From NCBI GenBank assembly GCA_964537955.1, contig CAZICY010000005.1:4689-68688 (forward strand): 64,000 bases of DNA. Direction: 5' to 3'. The position numbers and the translations under genes are program-made. Positions 63,928-64,000 of the stretch are shown one piece after another. The notes under the pieces were generated by a model. The model was not told where the DNA came from, did not search any database, and saw only the letters and a list, made by a program, of their open reading frames with translations. This stretch comes from Mxb001 sp964537955 (GTDB taxonomy: Bacteria; Actinomycetota; Actinomycetes; S36-B12). Position 1 is the stretch's first letter, and each line of letters begins with the position of its first letter.

Positions 63928-64000
63928 ATGGCGGAGATCATCGAGGCACCCGTGCGCATCCCCGTGCCCGGCGGCAAGACCATCGACGAGTACGTCGGCC
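63928..64000 (+). CDS. probable cupin protein, 3' end missing
   Basis: Only 24 codons are visible. The start MAEIIEAPVRIPVPGGKTI resembles the first strand of single-domain cupins common in actinobacteria. GAAGGAG (63917-63923) precedes the ATG by 4 nt. No promoter is seen in the 34-bp gap after the pilus operon. Confidence 0.45.
   Translation, partial: MAEIIEAPVRIPVPGGKTIDEYVG

Overview
This 64-kb window is high-GC chromosomal DNA from an actinobacterium (class Actinomycetes; I cannot fix the order). Four things support this: strong third-position GC bias; conserved actinobacterial gene orders (guaB-guaB3-choD type; pcrA-M23 peptidase-sucC-sucD-perM-purN-purH; cpaF-tadB-tadC-flp-tadE); GuaB3, PerM, DUF3017 and RDD proteins; and many TANNNT -10 boxes exactly 6 nt before start codons, the signature of leaderless transcripts. 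No tRNA, rRNA, CRISPR array, prophage or insertion sequence is visible. No gene-free stretch exceeds about 200 bp.

Layout. 1-8530 (+): 5'-truncated guaB, guaB3, glpD, a GabD2-type aldehyde dehydrogenase, a ChoD-like GMC oxidoreductase and an MFS transporter, closed by a strong bidirectional terminator. 8635-12376 (-): coxS-coxL-coxM, a form II molybdenum hydroxylase operon with GTGA overlaps. 12567-15445 (+): two DUF4190 membrane proteins, guaA and a small membrane protein. 15582-23650: PIG-L deacetylase, a large secreted peptidase-like protein, pcrA helicase, M23 peptidase, lipase, B12-binding mutase small subunit and a secreted protein. 23724-38005 (+): core metabolism (sucCD, perM, RDD protein, purN, purH, DMT permease, folD, DUF3017, mdh, icd, xth, a CBS/HlyC protein, trpS, 2'-5' RNA ligase-like). 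38048-42659 (-): D-Ala-D-Ala carboxypeptidase and sdhCDAB.

42797-52954 is a methionine-salvage locus: an acyl-CoA mutase large subunit, mtnA, a class II aldolase/short-chain dehydrogenase fusion, mtnC on the opposite strand, mtnB, mtnD, a cytidine deaminase, a methylthioinosine-type phosphorylase, an MTA/SAH deaminase, a DUF985 cupin and an SDR. MTA would be deaminated to MTI, phosphorolysed to methylthioribose-1-P, isomerised by MtnA, then either dehydrated, processed and oxidised by MtnB/C/D back towards methionine or, speculatively, cleaved by the aldolase fusion. 53153-59230 is a BMP-type nucleoside ABC importer followed by pyrimidine-nucleoside phosphorylase, which with the cytidine deaminase makes a nucleoside uptake and salvage unit. 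59422-63893 is a Tad (type IVb) pilus operon, and the window ends in the first codons of a probable cupin gene.

Main points for a second look: the leaderless-promoter architecture; two CRP/GlxR-like palindromes (upstream of the M23 peptidase, and between sdh and the mutase); the MTI-route salvage cluster with its aldolase fusion; a CoxL active-site loop with Ile in place of Tyr; an in-frame duplication of the guaA 3' end; and inverted repeats at the cox and sucC promoters.
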